DNA of 19,453 nt, from positions 1-19,453 of the forward strand of contig JAVVEW010000044.1 of NCBI GenBank assembly GCA_032251045.1, written 5' to 3'. Made by a program: the position numbers and the translations under genes. Below the pieces are notes generated by a model that made no database searches, was not told where the DNA came from, and was given only the letters and a program-made list of their open reading frames with translations. Shown one piece after another: positions 1-7,149 of the stretch; position 1 is the first letter of the stretch; every line of letters begins with the position of its first letter. The DNA comes from JAVVEW01 sp032251045 (GTDB taxonomy: Bacteria; Pseudomonadota; Gammaproteobacteria; Methylococcales; Methylomonadaceae).

Positions 1-1
1 C

Positions 2-760
2 GAGGAGACGTTAATCAGCGATGAGCCATTAACCGTCATTTTGTCGCAAAAAGGCTGGATAAGAGCCGCTAAAGGCCATGAGGTCGATGGCCATAAACTC
101 AATTACCGCTCAGGCGATGGCTTTTTCGCCGCAGCCGCCATGCGCAGCACACAAACCTTACATGTCTTCGATGACGCAGGACGCAACTACAGTACCCGAT
201 GCCATGATTTGCCGTCTGTACGCAGCCTAGGCGAACCCTTGACCAGCCGATTCAATCCACCACCCGGCAGCTTGTTTATCGGCTTGTTATCTGGCGAACC
301 CGATCAGAAAGTGGTTATCGTCAGTGGTGATGGGTATGGTTTTATCAGCCAATTAGGTTCGTTATCCAGCAAGAACCGGGCCGGAAAAGCAGTGCTGACG
401 CTACCTGAAGACATCCGGGCATTGCCGCCGATCACGCTGAGCGATGACCAGCAAACGCTGGCGCTGCTAAGCCGCCAAGGACGACTGTTATTGCTGAACC
501 GACAGGAGCTGCCTCATCTCAGCAAAGGGCGGGGGCATAAGTTAATTGACATTCACAACACGGATCTGCGCGATAACAGCGACGGTTTACTGGGAATTGT
601 GGCGTTGCATGATGGCAACGCCATCCAAATCATCGCCGGCAAGCGCCAGTTGTTACTCAAGCCCAAAGACCTGGAGCGCTTTCACGGCAAGCGTGGTAAC
701 CGCGGTATTTTATTACCGCGTGGCTTGCAGCGGGTCGATGCTTTCAGTCTGGCGTTTTGA
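2..760 (+). CDS. parC: DNA topoisomerase IV subunit A, C-terminal part (partial at window start)
   Basis: This is the C-terminal beta-propeller end of ParC, the DNA-cleaving subunit of topoisomerase IV, which decatenates daughter chromosomes with ParE. The reading frame is open from base 2, so the gene starts upstream of the window; about 252 codons are visible. From memory it aligns along its length with E. coli ParC: the stretches LSQKGWIRAAKGHEVD, LNYRSGDGF, GEPLTSRF, GYGFISQLGSL, NRAGKAVLTLPED, LPHLSKGRGHK and RGLQRVD each have a ParC counterpart in order. GyrA is excluded because the spacing and the LPxLSKGxGxK segment are ParC-type. An internal TTG at 41 is not the start, since coding continues upstream of it. 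Its last 48 bases overlap the 3' end of the convergent small membrane protein gene. Confidence 0.95.
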   Translation, partial: EETLISDEPLTVILSQKGWIRAAKGHEVDGHKLNYRSGDGFFAAAAMRSTQTLHVFDDAGRNYSTRCHDLPSVRSLGEPLTSRFNPPPGSLFIGLLSGEPDQKVVIVSGDGYGFISQLGSLSSKNRAGKAVLTLPEDIRALPPITLSDDQQTLALLSRQGRLLLLNRQELPHLSKGRGHKLIDIHNTDLRDNSDGLLGIVALHDGNAIQIIAGKRQLLLKPKDLERFHGKRGNRGILLPRGLQRVDAFSLAF

Positions 761-1045
761 TGGCGCTGATGGAATCTCGTTTGGATCTTGCCGGGTTTTG
801 GCCGTTAATTGCGCGGCTCTTTCGGCCCGGCGGTGCGCCTCCTCTTGCTCTTGCTGAAGCTTCTTGGTGCCTTCGCCATACAGCGTGATGGTAATCATAA
901 GCATCACCATACCCACCATAATAATCCCTAGGCGAGTGGGCTTTTCCAGGAAAAATAACGGTAATTTTGGCTTAATCAAACCGATGATAATGAGAGCCAG
1001 GGTAAAAAAACCCAAATTAAAGGACAATTGGATCAGGTCATTCAT
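713..1045 (-). CDS. small membrane protein of unknown function
   Basis: A 110-residue protein starting MNDLIQLSFNLGFFTLALII. It has a hydrophobic segment at about residues 5-22, a short basic loop with LEKPTR, and a second hydrophobic segment at about 38-55. A charged, Glu/Gln/Arg-rich, probably helical tail (KKLQQEQEEAHRRAERAAQ) and a polar C-terminus follow. The hairpin of two membrane helices around a KPTR-type loop resembles small proteins of unknown function in many proteobacteria, but I cannot name a family. The open frame continues upstream to 1207 inside the msbA end, but that part looks non-coding, so the ATG at 1045 was chosen; its ribosome site is weak. It lies 70 bases downstream of msbA on the same strand and overlaps the parC end by 48 bases. 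Confidence 0.6.
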   Translation of the reverse strand: MNDLIQLSFNLGFFTLALIIIGLIKPKLPLFFLEKPTRLGIIMVGMVMLMITITLYGEGTKKLQQEQEEAHRRAERAAQLTAKTRQDPNEIPSAPSKRQTESIDPLQATR

Positions 1046-1115
1046 GATATGAGTTAAAAACGTCAATGAAATGGAGTGGTGAATCAGTTTAGCCGTAGCC
1101 TTGCCAATAGCAAAG

Positions 1116-2846
1116 TTACCCTGGAAATTGTAACTGACAAAAGCGTGTGTAAACCCCACCTTGCGCCAGCAATTGTTGATGCGTGCCGGACTCAACAATA
1201 CGACCACGCTCTAACACCAAAATAGTGTCGGCGCGCTCGATAGTAGACAACCGATGCGCGATAATGAGCAAGGTTCTACGCCCGAATAAAGCCGTCAGTG
1301 CCTGCTGAATATAATACTCAGATTCGCTATCCAGCGCCGAGGTAGGTTCATCCAGTAATAGCAATGGCGCATCTTTCAACAACGCCCTTGCCAAGGCTAA
1401 ACGCTGTTTTTGCCCACCTGACAATTGCACGCCATTTTCTCCGATACGGGTGGCAAACCCTTTTGGCAAGTGTTCGATAAACGGCAGCGCATACGCTTGT
1501 TCGGCCGCTCGCTCGATCGCCTGGCGTGACACGCTTTGTAAAGCGCCGTAAGCAATATTGTTGGCAATGGTATCGTTAAACAAAGTCACATGTTGCGTTA
1601 CCAGCGCAACTTGTTGACGCAACGCCGCCAGGCGGTAATCTTTAAGCTCGACGCCATCGAGTCGAATGACGCCCTGCTGATAGTCGTAAAAGCGCGGAAT
1701 CAGATTCATCAGCGTGGTTTTGCCGCCACCGGAAACCCCTACCAAGGCCACGGTTTGTCCTGGCTCTATACTGAAACTCACTTGATCTAGCGCTGCTGAC
1801 TGAGCGTTTGGATATGTGAAGCTAACGGCCTCAAAACTCAACCGCCCACAGACGCTATCAGGTGCATAGTCACCTTGGTCAGTTTCTCTGGCCACATCGA
1901 GAATCTCGAATAAGGACTCGGCCGCTGCCACGCCTTTTTGAATTTTTGCATTAGCATCCGATAGCTGACGAATCGGTCTTGGCAGTAAAAATGCCACAGT
2001 AATGAATGCCACGAACGTACCTGCCGTGGCATCTTGCATCATCACTAAAGATAAATACACCAAACCCGCCAAAGCAATACCAATCATCAGTTGCATCAAC
2101 GGGCCATGAATCGCCGTCGTTGCAGCCAGCTTTTGCGATTGACGGCGATGGAATTGACTGCTTTTTTTGAAGCGTTGTTTTTCGTATGTCTCACCGGCAT
2201 AGCTTTTGACAATCCGGTTGCCTTGTAACAATTCGGAGGTGATTTGCGTCATGTCACCCACAGAGCTTTGAATTTGCTTGCTTAAGGTGCGTAATCTGCG
2301 GCTTACATACGTTACTAACCAGGCGATGAACGGTGTGATCAACAGAAAAATCAGTGTCAGTTGCCAATTGATGTACAACAGATACAACGCTAACCCCAAG
2401 GTGGTCAAACCTTCCCGAAACAAGGCGCGAATGGAGTCGGTCGCGGCATTGGTCACTTCACTGACATTATGGGTGATACGGGACAGCAAATGACCACTAC
2501 TGTGCTGATCGAAATACGTTACCGGTAATTCGGCATAATGGTTAAACAACTCACAGCGCAAATCATGCACCACGCTGGTAGACGCCTTGGCAAGGAAATA
2601 GTTACCCAGATAAGAACCAATACCACGAACCAGCATTAACGCCACAAATAAAAGTGGCAAGAGTTGAATTTCATCATGCCGCTGAGCCTGAAGCATATCG
2701 ATGATGTGTTTGATGATCGCCGCGAATAGCGGCTGAGTAGCGGCGTATAGCAAAAAACCAAACACACTCGCCAACATCCAGCCGCGATAGGGATATACAT
2801 AACTGAGCAGCCTTCGGTAAGCATTCAGACCGCCGACTTTAGGCAT
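1116..2846 (-). CDS. msbA: lipid A export ATP-binding/permease protein MsbA
   Basis: A 576-residue half-transporter, close to the 582 residues of E. coli MsbA. As a homodimer in the inner membrane it flips lipid A-core from the cytoplasmic to the periplasmic leaflet using ATP. Residues about 20-310 form the six-helix ABC exporter domain. Residues about 335-576 form the nucleotide-binding domain: Walker A GVSGGGKTT (370-378), Q-loop Gln418, signature LSGGQ (475-479), Walker B LLLLDE (495-500), D-loop SALD and switch His531. The N-terminal YRRLLSYVYPYRGWM matches MsbA-type exporters. Walker A has Gly and Thr where E. coli has Ser, which still fits GxxGxGK(S/T). The upstream gene ends 20 bases away, so co-transcription is likely. 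No lpxK follows, unlike in E. coli. The start ATG has no good Shine-Dalgarno. Another lipid exporter of the same family is the main alternative. Confidence 0.93.
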   Translation of the reverse strand: MPKVGGLNAYRRLLSYVYPYRGWMLASVFGFLLYAATQPLFAAIIKHIIDMLQAQRHDEIQLLPLLFVALMLVRGIGSYLGNYFLAKASTSVVHDLRCELFNHYAELPVTYFDQHSSGHLLSRITHNVSEVTNAATDSIRALFREGLTTLGLALYLLYINWQLTLIFLLITPFIAWLVTYVSRRLRTLSKQIQSSVGDMTQITSELLQGNRIVKSYAGETYEKQRFKKSSQFHRRQSQKLAATTAIHGPLMQLMIGIALAGLVYLSLVMMQDATAGTFVAFITVAFLLPRPIRQLSDANAKIQKGVAAAESLFEILDVARETDQGDYAPDSVCGRLSFEAVSFTYPNAQSAALDQVSFSIEPGQTVALVGVSGGGKTTLMNLIPRFYDYQQGVIRLDGVELKDYRLAALRQQVALVTQHVTLFNDTIANNIAYGALQSVSRQAIERAAEQAYALPFIEHLPKGFATRIGENGVQLSGGQKQRLALARALLKDAPLLLLDEPTSALDSESEYYIQQALTALFGRRTLLIIAHRLSTIERADTILVLERGRIVESGTHQQLLAQGGVYTRFCQLQFPG

Positions 2847-2866
2847 GATAATGGGTGGACTCAGAG

Positions 2867-3451
2867 TCAGTCAGGATGATAAACGAATACCCAGTCCAGC
2901 GTCACTGGCACAGAATTAGCGATACTGAGCAGTTTGGCGACTTCGCGTAAAGCGTTTAATCCAGATTCCAGACCAAACACACTAGGGACCACCAGCAAAG
3001 GCTTAAGACTGGTCACACTTAAGCGATTCTGGCTCAGTTTAACAACCCGGACGGTGGCGGTTATTTTTTGTTGCACGCCATGTAAGTTAAGTTGCGCACT
3101 CAGCGGCACGTCGATGAACTCACCCGTATTCAAACCTTGCAACGTGGGTAGATCAATCGCCGAGGTAATTTTGGCCACCGAGAAGCGTTTGGTTTCAAAC
3201 AACATATCTCGCAATCGTTGATCGCGAGTGGCAATATTGGTATCAACCGAAGTCAAATCGATCACAACTTGGGCCTGACCTTGCGCGTCAATCATCCCGG
3301 AAACCGTTTTGAAGGTATGCACTTCAGCAATTTGCGCATTTTTGGTGCTAATAAAATGCAGATGCGAATGCTCGCTATCCAGCTGCCAGGCAGCGGATGC
3401 AAAGTCTGTGACCAATAACCCTAACAACCCTACTAACCAAGCGTATTTCAT
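2867..3451 (-). CDS. YceI-family periplasmic protein
   Basis: A 194-residue protein with a Sec signal peptide (cleavage expected after residue 20, in DFASA|AWQLD). A YceI-type lipocalin-like domain fills the rest. Family marks are the opening WQLDSEHSHLHF, the VDLTSVDTNIATRDQRLRDMLFET segment (about 65-88), and the later motif of a precursor Leu-His-Gly followed by alternating beta strands. Members bind isoprenoid or other lipid-like ligands in the periplasm; the ligand here cannot be told from sequence. The gene lies between an unknown membrane protein gene (61 bases upstream) and msbA (20 bases downstream), all on one strand, so an envelope or lipid role is plausible. The start is supported by a GGAGA Shine-Dalgarno about 7 bases upstream. 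Confidence 0.88.
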   Translation of the reverse strand: MKYAWLVGLLGLLVTDFASAAWQLDSEHSHLHFISTKNAQIAEVHTFKTVSGMIDAQGQAQVVIDLTSVDTNIATRDQRLRDMLFETKRFSVAKITSAIDLPTLQGLNTGEFIDVPLSAQLNLHGVQQKITATVRVVKLSQNRLSVTSLKPLLVVPSVFGLESGLNALREVAKLLSIANSVPVTLDWVFVYHPD

Positions 3452-3512
3452 CTGACGTTCTCCAGATTTATGTTACGAATCCAGCGATAATCCTACCGAT
3501 ATATCGCCAACT

Positions 3513-4382
3513 TTAACGGTTAACCAACAGCAGCAGCCGGTAACGGGCCGATTTTAGATAACTGTTAAGATGTTCAGCCCGCTTAAGCAGCTGCGGAGCG
3601 CCATTCATAGCCACCCAATCAACCAGGCAATACCAGGCCGCAACACCGCTAGGTGGATTGCCCTGTGGCAGGGACAATACCGGATCAATAGCCACCCAAC
3701 GCCAGGTACCTGCGGCTGTCCCGATCAATTCCAGCCAGGTGGTAATAAAAAATGCCGCAAGGTATACCAAAGGTGAGCGTCCAAAGCCCAAAAATAACAA
3801 AAACACCACAAACAAAGATGCGCCTACCACATCACCGCGCTCAGTCCAGGGACTCACTCCCCAAAATGACCAGAGGCCACAAATAACAATAACCAGCAAT
3901 GCGATAGTACGGGCATGACGCAAAAATAATCCGGAGCGTGCCAACGCCACCGCCGTCAAATAAACCATACCATGTCCGGGAGGAACATAAGCCGGCACAT
4001 TGTGAAACCGGTAGATATAGCCGCCCATATAAGGCGATGCGAAATGTTCACCTATGGTAGCAAACGCCACGGCCACCATCACTTGCACCCGAACCTCAAC
4101 TGTTTCACCTAACAACAATCCTAAAAGAAAAACCCAAGCGCAGACACCTAAGGCATTTTGTTTGGCTAAACTTGCGTCGGCATCGACCAACAAACATACC
4201 GCGACACAGAAAAAGCAGAATATCGCGATAAAATAGTCATGTGTTTTATGCGGATATTGAATTCCGGTTTTTGGAAAATACTTTAATGCAAACATATCGG
4301 CTTCACTGAACGTCTTCATAACGGAACCGGGCCAGCAATATTTATAAAGCCCGAACAACCATTTCAAGGCGGCATGGATCAT
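3513..4382 (-). CDS. polytopic membrane protein of unknown function with an internal duplication
   Basis: A 289-residue protein with about seven hydrophobic segments (roughly residues 48-66, 78-94, 99-112, 138-157, 160-174, 186-200 and 205-222), so an inner-membrane protein. I do not recognise the family. Two polar motifs sit at membrane borders and look like copies of each other. Residues 112-138 run Glu-His ... GGYIYR ... PPGHG; residues 218-246 run Glu-Leu ... GTWRW ... NPPSG. Paired acidic and aromatic motifs of this kind recall membrane enzymes such as carotenoid hydratase-like proteins, but that is only a resemblance. The start at 4382 has an AAGG three bases upstream; Met22 or Met30 are possible alternatives. 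It is 61 bases upstream of the YceI gene on the same strand and follows the terminator of the copper operon. Confidence 0.75.
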   Translation of the reverse strand: MIHAALKWLFGLYKYCWPGSVMKTFSEADMFALKYFPKTGIQYPHKTHDYFIAIFCFFCVAVCLLVDADASLAKQNALGVCAWVFLLGLLLGETVEVRVQVMVAVAFATIGEHFASPYMGGYIYRFHNVPAYVPPGHGMVYLTAVALARSGLFLRHARTIALLVIVICGLWSFWGVSPWTERGDVVGASLFVVFLLFLGFGRSPLVYLAAFFITTWLELIGTAAGTWRWVAIDPVLSLPQGNPPSGVAAWYCLVDWVAMNGAPQLLKRAEHLNSYLKSARYRLLLLVNR

Positions 4383-4428
4383 GGCCTTAGCTTAATACAA
4401 GCCGGCAAGGCGCCACTACACTTGGTAC

Positions 4429-4466
4429 AAAAAAACCCCTGACGCCGAGGTGAGCGCACAGGGGGT
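4429..4466 (-). terminator. rho-independent terminator of the copper operon
   Basis: Read on the minus strand, CCCCTG pairs with CAGGGG across a 17-base loop and is followed directly by seven T residues (plus-strand A run at 4429-4435). It lies 20 bases past the cupredoxin stop codon and 47 bases before the start of the next gene, so it separates the copper operon from the membrane protein-yceI-msbA group. Confidence 0.8.
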
Positions 4467-4486
4467 TGGAATAGTTGGAATAACAA

Positions 4487-5362
4487 TTATTTTTCTGGCA
4501 ATGATTTATTTTTATTGGCCATCAGCATCGCGAATGCTTTTTTAATGATGCTGATAATGAAGCTCAGCAAACTTCCCAGTTTTTCCAAACTGAACGAAAT
4601 CGCTTCGCTCACCGTCATGCCACGATAATATCGACCTAACAACGGCGCCAACAACAGACCAATCGCCAAGCCGATGACGGTCATGCCTGAAATAAATGTG
4701 CTGGACTGTGTCGGCTTAGGCTGGCCTGCAACAGTCGAATCTGCTACAGGAGTCGGCTCAGATACCGCCAGAGTGGTATCGTAAACATCCTGAATAACAT
4801 AACTGGTTACCCCGGGAATGCTGGGCAAGTCACCACTGCCAGCACCCACTTTCAATTGGCCTTTCATGCCTTTTTCCATGTGCTGTGCAATATCACAATG
4901 CACCAGATAGGTTTTATCACCAGGTGGCAGTATCAGGGTTCCGGAAATTTTGCCAGGACCTGTCACCTCCAAATGGAACATACCTTTAGGATAGAGGTAA
5001 CGGGGCAAACCATGCATCATCCATTGGTGACGGACGTTATCCTCATTGATGAAGTTGATCGTCAATTTGGTGCAGGGTTCAAAATGGTATTCTTGCTGAT
5101 CGAAGGCATACATACGACCCGGAAATTTTTCCGCGTATTTATGCCCCGCACGCACGGTTATTTCTTTAGTAGCCGCGATTTTCGTACAACCGCCGGGCAA
5201 GGTTTCGGTATTTTGTCCCATAACCATGCCGCCGGACATGTCCATCAGGTGACCATCACCATGACTCATTAAACGGTTGTGCTCGACAATCTCCTGAGCC
5301 TGGGACAAAACCGCACAACTTACCAGCAGGCCACCTAGAAGACTTTGGCGAATTCTGTTCAT
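4487..5362 (-). CDS. membrane-anchored cupredoxin (type 1 copper protein)
   Basis: A 291-residue exported protein with a signal peptide over residues 1-22. A Met/His-rich stretch follows (HNRLMSHGDGHLMDMSGGM, about 28-46) and could bind or deliver copper. The cupredoxin fold spans about 60-172 with a complete type 1 site: His112, then Cys156-x4-His161-x4-Met166. Cys59 and Cys97 could form a disulfide. A proline/threonine-rich linker leads to a membrane helix (about 222-243). After a basic turn comes a second hydrophobic, possibly amphipathic helix (about 252-283) and a Lys-rich end. It is likely a periplasmic electron carrier tethered to the membrane, serving the oxidase encoded just upstream. 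The genes are separated by one base, with a CAGGA Shine-Dalgarno inside the oxidase end. The redox partner cannot be read from the sequence. Confidence 0.85.
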   Translation of the reverse strand: MNRIRQSLLGGLLVSCAVLSQAQEIVEHNRLMSHGDGHLMDMSGGMVMGQNTETLPGGCTKIAATKEITVRAGHKYAEKFPGRMYAFDQQEYHFEPCTKLTINFINEDNVRHQWMMHGLPRYLYPKGMFHLEVTGPGKISGTLILPPGDKTYLVHCDIAQHMEKGMKGQLKVGAGSGDLPSIPGVTSYVIQDVYDTTLAVSEPTPVADSTVAGQPKPTQSSTFISGMTVIGLAIGLLLAPLLGRYYRGMTVSEAISFSLEKLGSLLSFIISIIKKAFAMLMANKNKSLPEK

Positions 5363-5363
5363 C

Positions 5364-7112
5364 TTAATGTCCTGTGTTCGAGCTAAAAAGGTTAATCAGC
5401 TTATTACGTTTTACAAAGACGATATAGCCCAATACTCCGAATAATATGCCGTAAATCAAATTACTCCAGGGGCTAGGCTGCTCGACACCAAATTCCGCCA
5501 GGCTGGTAATGGGGCCTTCGACGACCATAGGCGTTGCGGCCAGCGGAGCGACATAGCCTGCGGCATCCACCTCCCCCAGACTGTTCCAGGCATCGATGTC
5601 CTGCCAAACCGGTACTTTGCGTTCGAAAAACGCTTTGGTAAACAGCGGCTGAAGATCCATACCCTGAACTTTTGGGATGCCCATTTCGTTGATAAAGGAT
5701 TTATAAACAATCGCACTGACATTACCGCCTGGATTCATGCCATCTGTAGTAATGCCTTTTTCACGATGATCGTGAAAAATCCAGATGCCTTGGCCGTAAT
5801 TGTGCAAGCCGTCGTCGGTGGTGTTGATACGCAAATCGGCACGTTGCGCCGGAGCCAGATCGTAAATATCACGCATTTCAACCACAGGCAAATGCTTCCC
5901 ATCCAGATTCACGAACGGGGCTATGCCATCTTTATGAGTAATGGCGGCCTTATGACCGTGTGTATGTATAGCAACGGTTTCACCACTGCTGTTGAACATG
6001 CGAATTTTAATGTTCTGATCAGGTTCGGTTACGATCAGTGATTCGCGCAAGGTGTAGGGAAAAGAGCGACCGTTCAGGGTGTGATAATCTTCGGTCGCAT
6101 CGGTTAAATCATAATCACGATTCAGCTTTTTAGCGATCAAGCGAGGATCATTAAACTGCTGTATGACACTGTGTAATTCCTTATCCATCGCATGATAGTG
6201 CAGATCGTATTCCTGATCGTACTTTTCCAGCACCGCCTTAGATGGATGACGGACATGCCCCGCGCCTACATTGAAAGTTTGTACCCAGTTGTTAGGCCGG
6301 TTTTCTTCGACAATCAACATGCCAACCAGGCCCATAGCCAAGTGCGTGTGTGTTTGCACATGGCAATGGTAGACAAAGGTGCCCGGCACTCTCGGATTGA
6401 TTTCATAAACCCGGTTTTCACCTGGCATGACTACTTTCTCGCTGGTTTGCGGAACACCATCGTTGCCGTTGCCCGCGCTATCTAAAAACGGGTGATCGAC
6501 ACCATGCAAGTGAATGGTATGCGGGAAGTAATGAGTGTTTTCCAGCACGATCCATACCGTATCCCCTTGCTCGACGCGAATAACCGGCGATGGCGCCCGC
6601 AGCAGCGGGTTAGCATCAAGCCCGACAAAGGAGTTGGTAGCCATGCCTCGTGATTTAGGCGCAAAAACCCACATGCCAGGCTGAATGCCTGGCGCGATAT
6701 CAAAGGTAGGTACAAGGCCATTGAAATCCGGTGAATGACCATTTAACTCAGTGGCTTCAAGACGGATGACAATTTTGTCCGGATCGCCGTCACCATCGAC
6801 ATCATCTGTCTTGGTGATGGCATCAGCGGCAAAAAAGGTCTTCATCAGCGTATCCATGCTGATATTGTTGGTGCCTTTAACCGTCAGTGCGATATCCTCC
6901 GGCTGATCCGGATTACACAATAACGATTCCTGTATGGCGACGCCCTCGATGACCTGAGCCTGACGCCATTCGGGATTCAGATTCTGACAAACTGGTTCAA
7001 CTTCTCCGATGGGTATTGACTTGCTTTTGGGCAGATCGGCTTTTGCTGCAACCAGTATTGGCAACGCCGCCAGGGCTATGCCAAATATCCGGACCGTGGA
7101 CGGTTTACGCAT
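5364..7112 (-). CDS. two-domain multicopper oxidase with type 1 copper in domain 1, membrane-anchored
   Basis: A 582-residue exported oxidase. All four copper HxH motifs needed for the trinuclear centre are present: HLH (201-203), HCH (249-251), HTH/HGH (383-387) and HDH (447-449). The type 1 ligands lie in domain 1: His198 (H-x-x-H-x-H), Cys250, His255 and Met260, giving HCHxxxHxxxxM. Domain 2 lacks them, with Val380 and Asp448 at the equivalent places. This fits the class of two-domain oxidases with type 1 copper in domain 1, of which the Nitrosomonas blue copper oxidase is the known example; such enzymes work as trimers that reduce O2 to water. The N-terminus has a signal peptide (about 1-25) and a long extension with an EF-hand-like loop (104-112). 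A membrane helix spans about 549-567, with a short basic tail. The substrate is unknown; copper or other metal, phenol or nitrogen-oxide chemistry are all possible. The start has an AGGAAA ribosome site. Confidence 0.92.
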   Translation of the reverse strand: MRKPSTVRIFGIALAALPILVAAKADLPKSKSIPIGEVEPVCQNLNPEWRQAQVIEGVAIQESLLCNPDQPEDIALTVKGTNNISMDTLMKTFFAADAITKTDDVDGDGDPDKIVIRLEATELNGHSPDFNGLVPTFDIAPGIQPGMWVFAPKSRGMATNSFVGLDANPLLRAPSPVIRVEQGDTVWIVLENTHYFPHTIHLHGVDHPFLDSAGNGNDGVPQTSEKVVMPGENRVYEINPRVPGTFVYHCHVQTHTHLAMGLVGMLIVEENRPNNWVQTFNVGAGHVRHPSKAVLEKYDQEYDLHYHAMDKELHSVIQQFNDPRLIAKKLNRDYDLTDATEDYHTLNGRSFPYTLRESLIVTEPDQNIKIRMFNSSGETVAIHTHGHKAAITHKDGIAPFVNLDGKHLPVVEMRDIYDLAPAQRADLRINTTDDGLHNYGQGIWIFHDHREKGITTDGMNPGGNVSAIVYKSFINEMGIPKVQGMDLQPLFTKAFFERKVPVWQDIDAWNSLGEVDAAGYVAPLAATPMVVEGPITSLAEFGVEQPSPWSNLIYGILFGVLGYIVFVKRNKLINLFSSNTGH

Positions 7113-7149
7113 GATTTCCTACCTTGTGATATGGGGGCTTTGAACAGGA

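Noticed and set aside
1046..1207. Longer start of the small membrane protein inside msbA
   Set aside because: The added residues overlap the msbA 3' end and intergenic sequence and do not read like a signal or domain.
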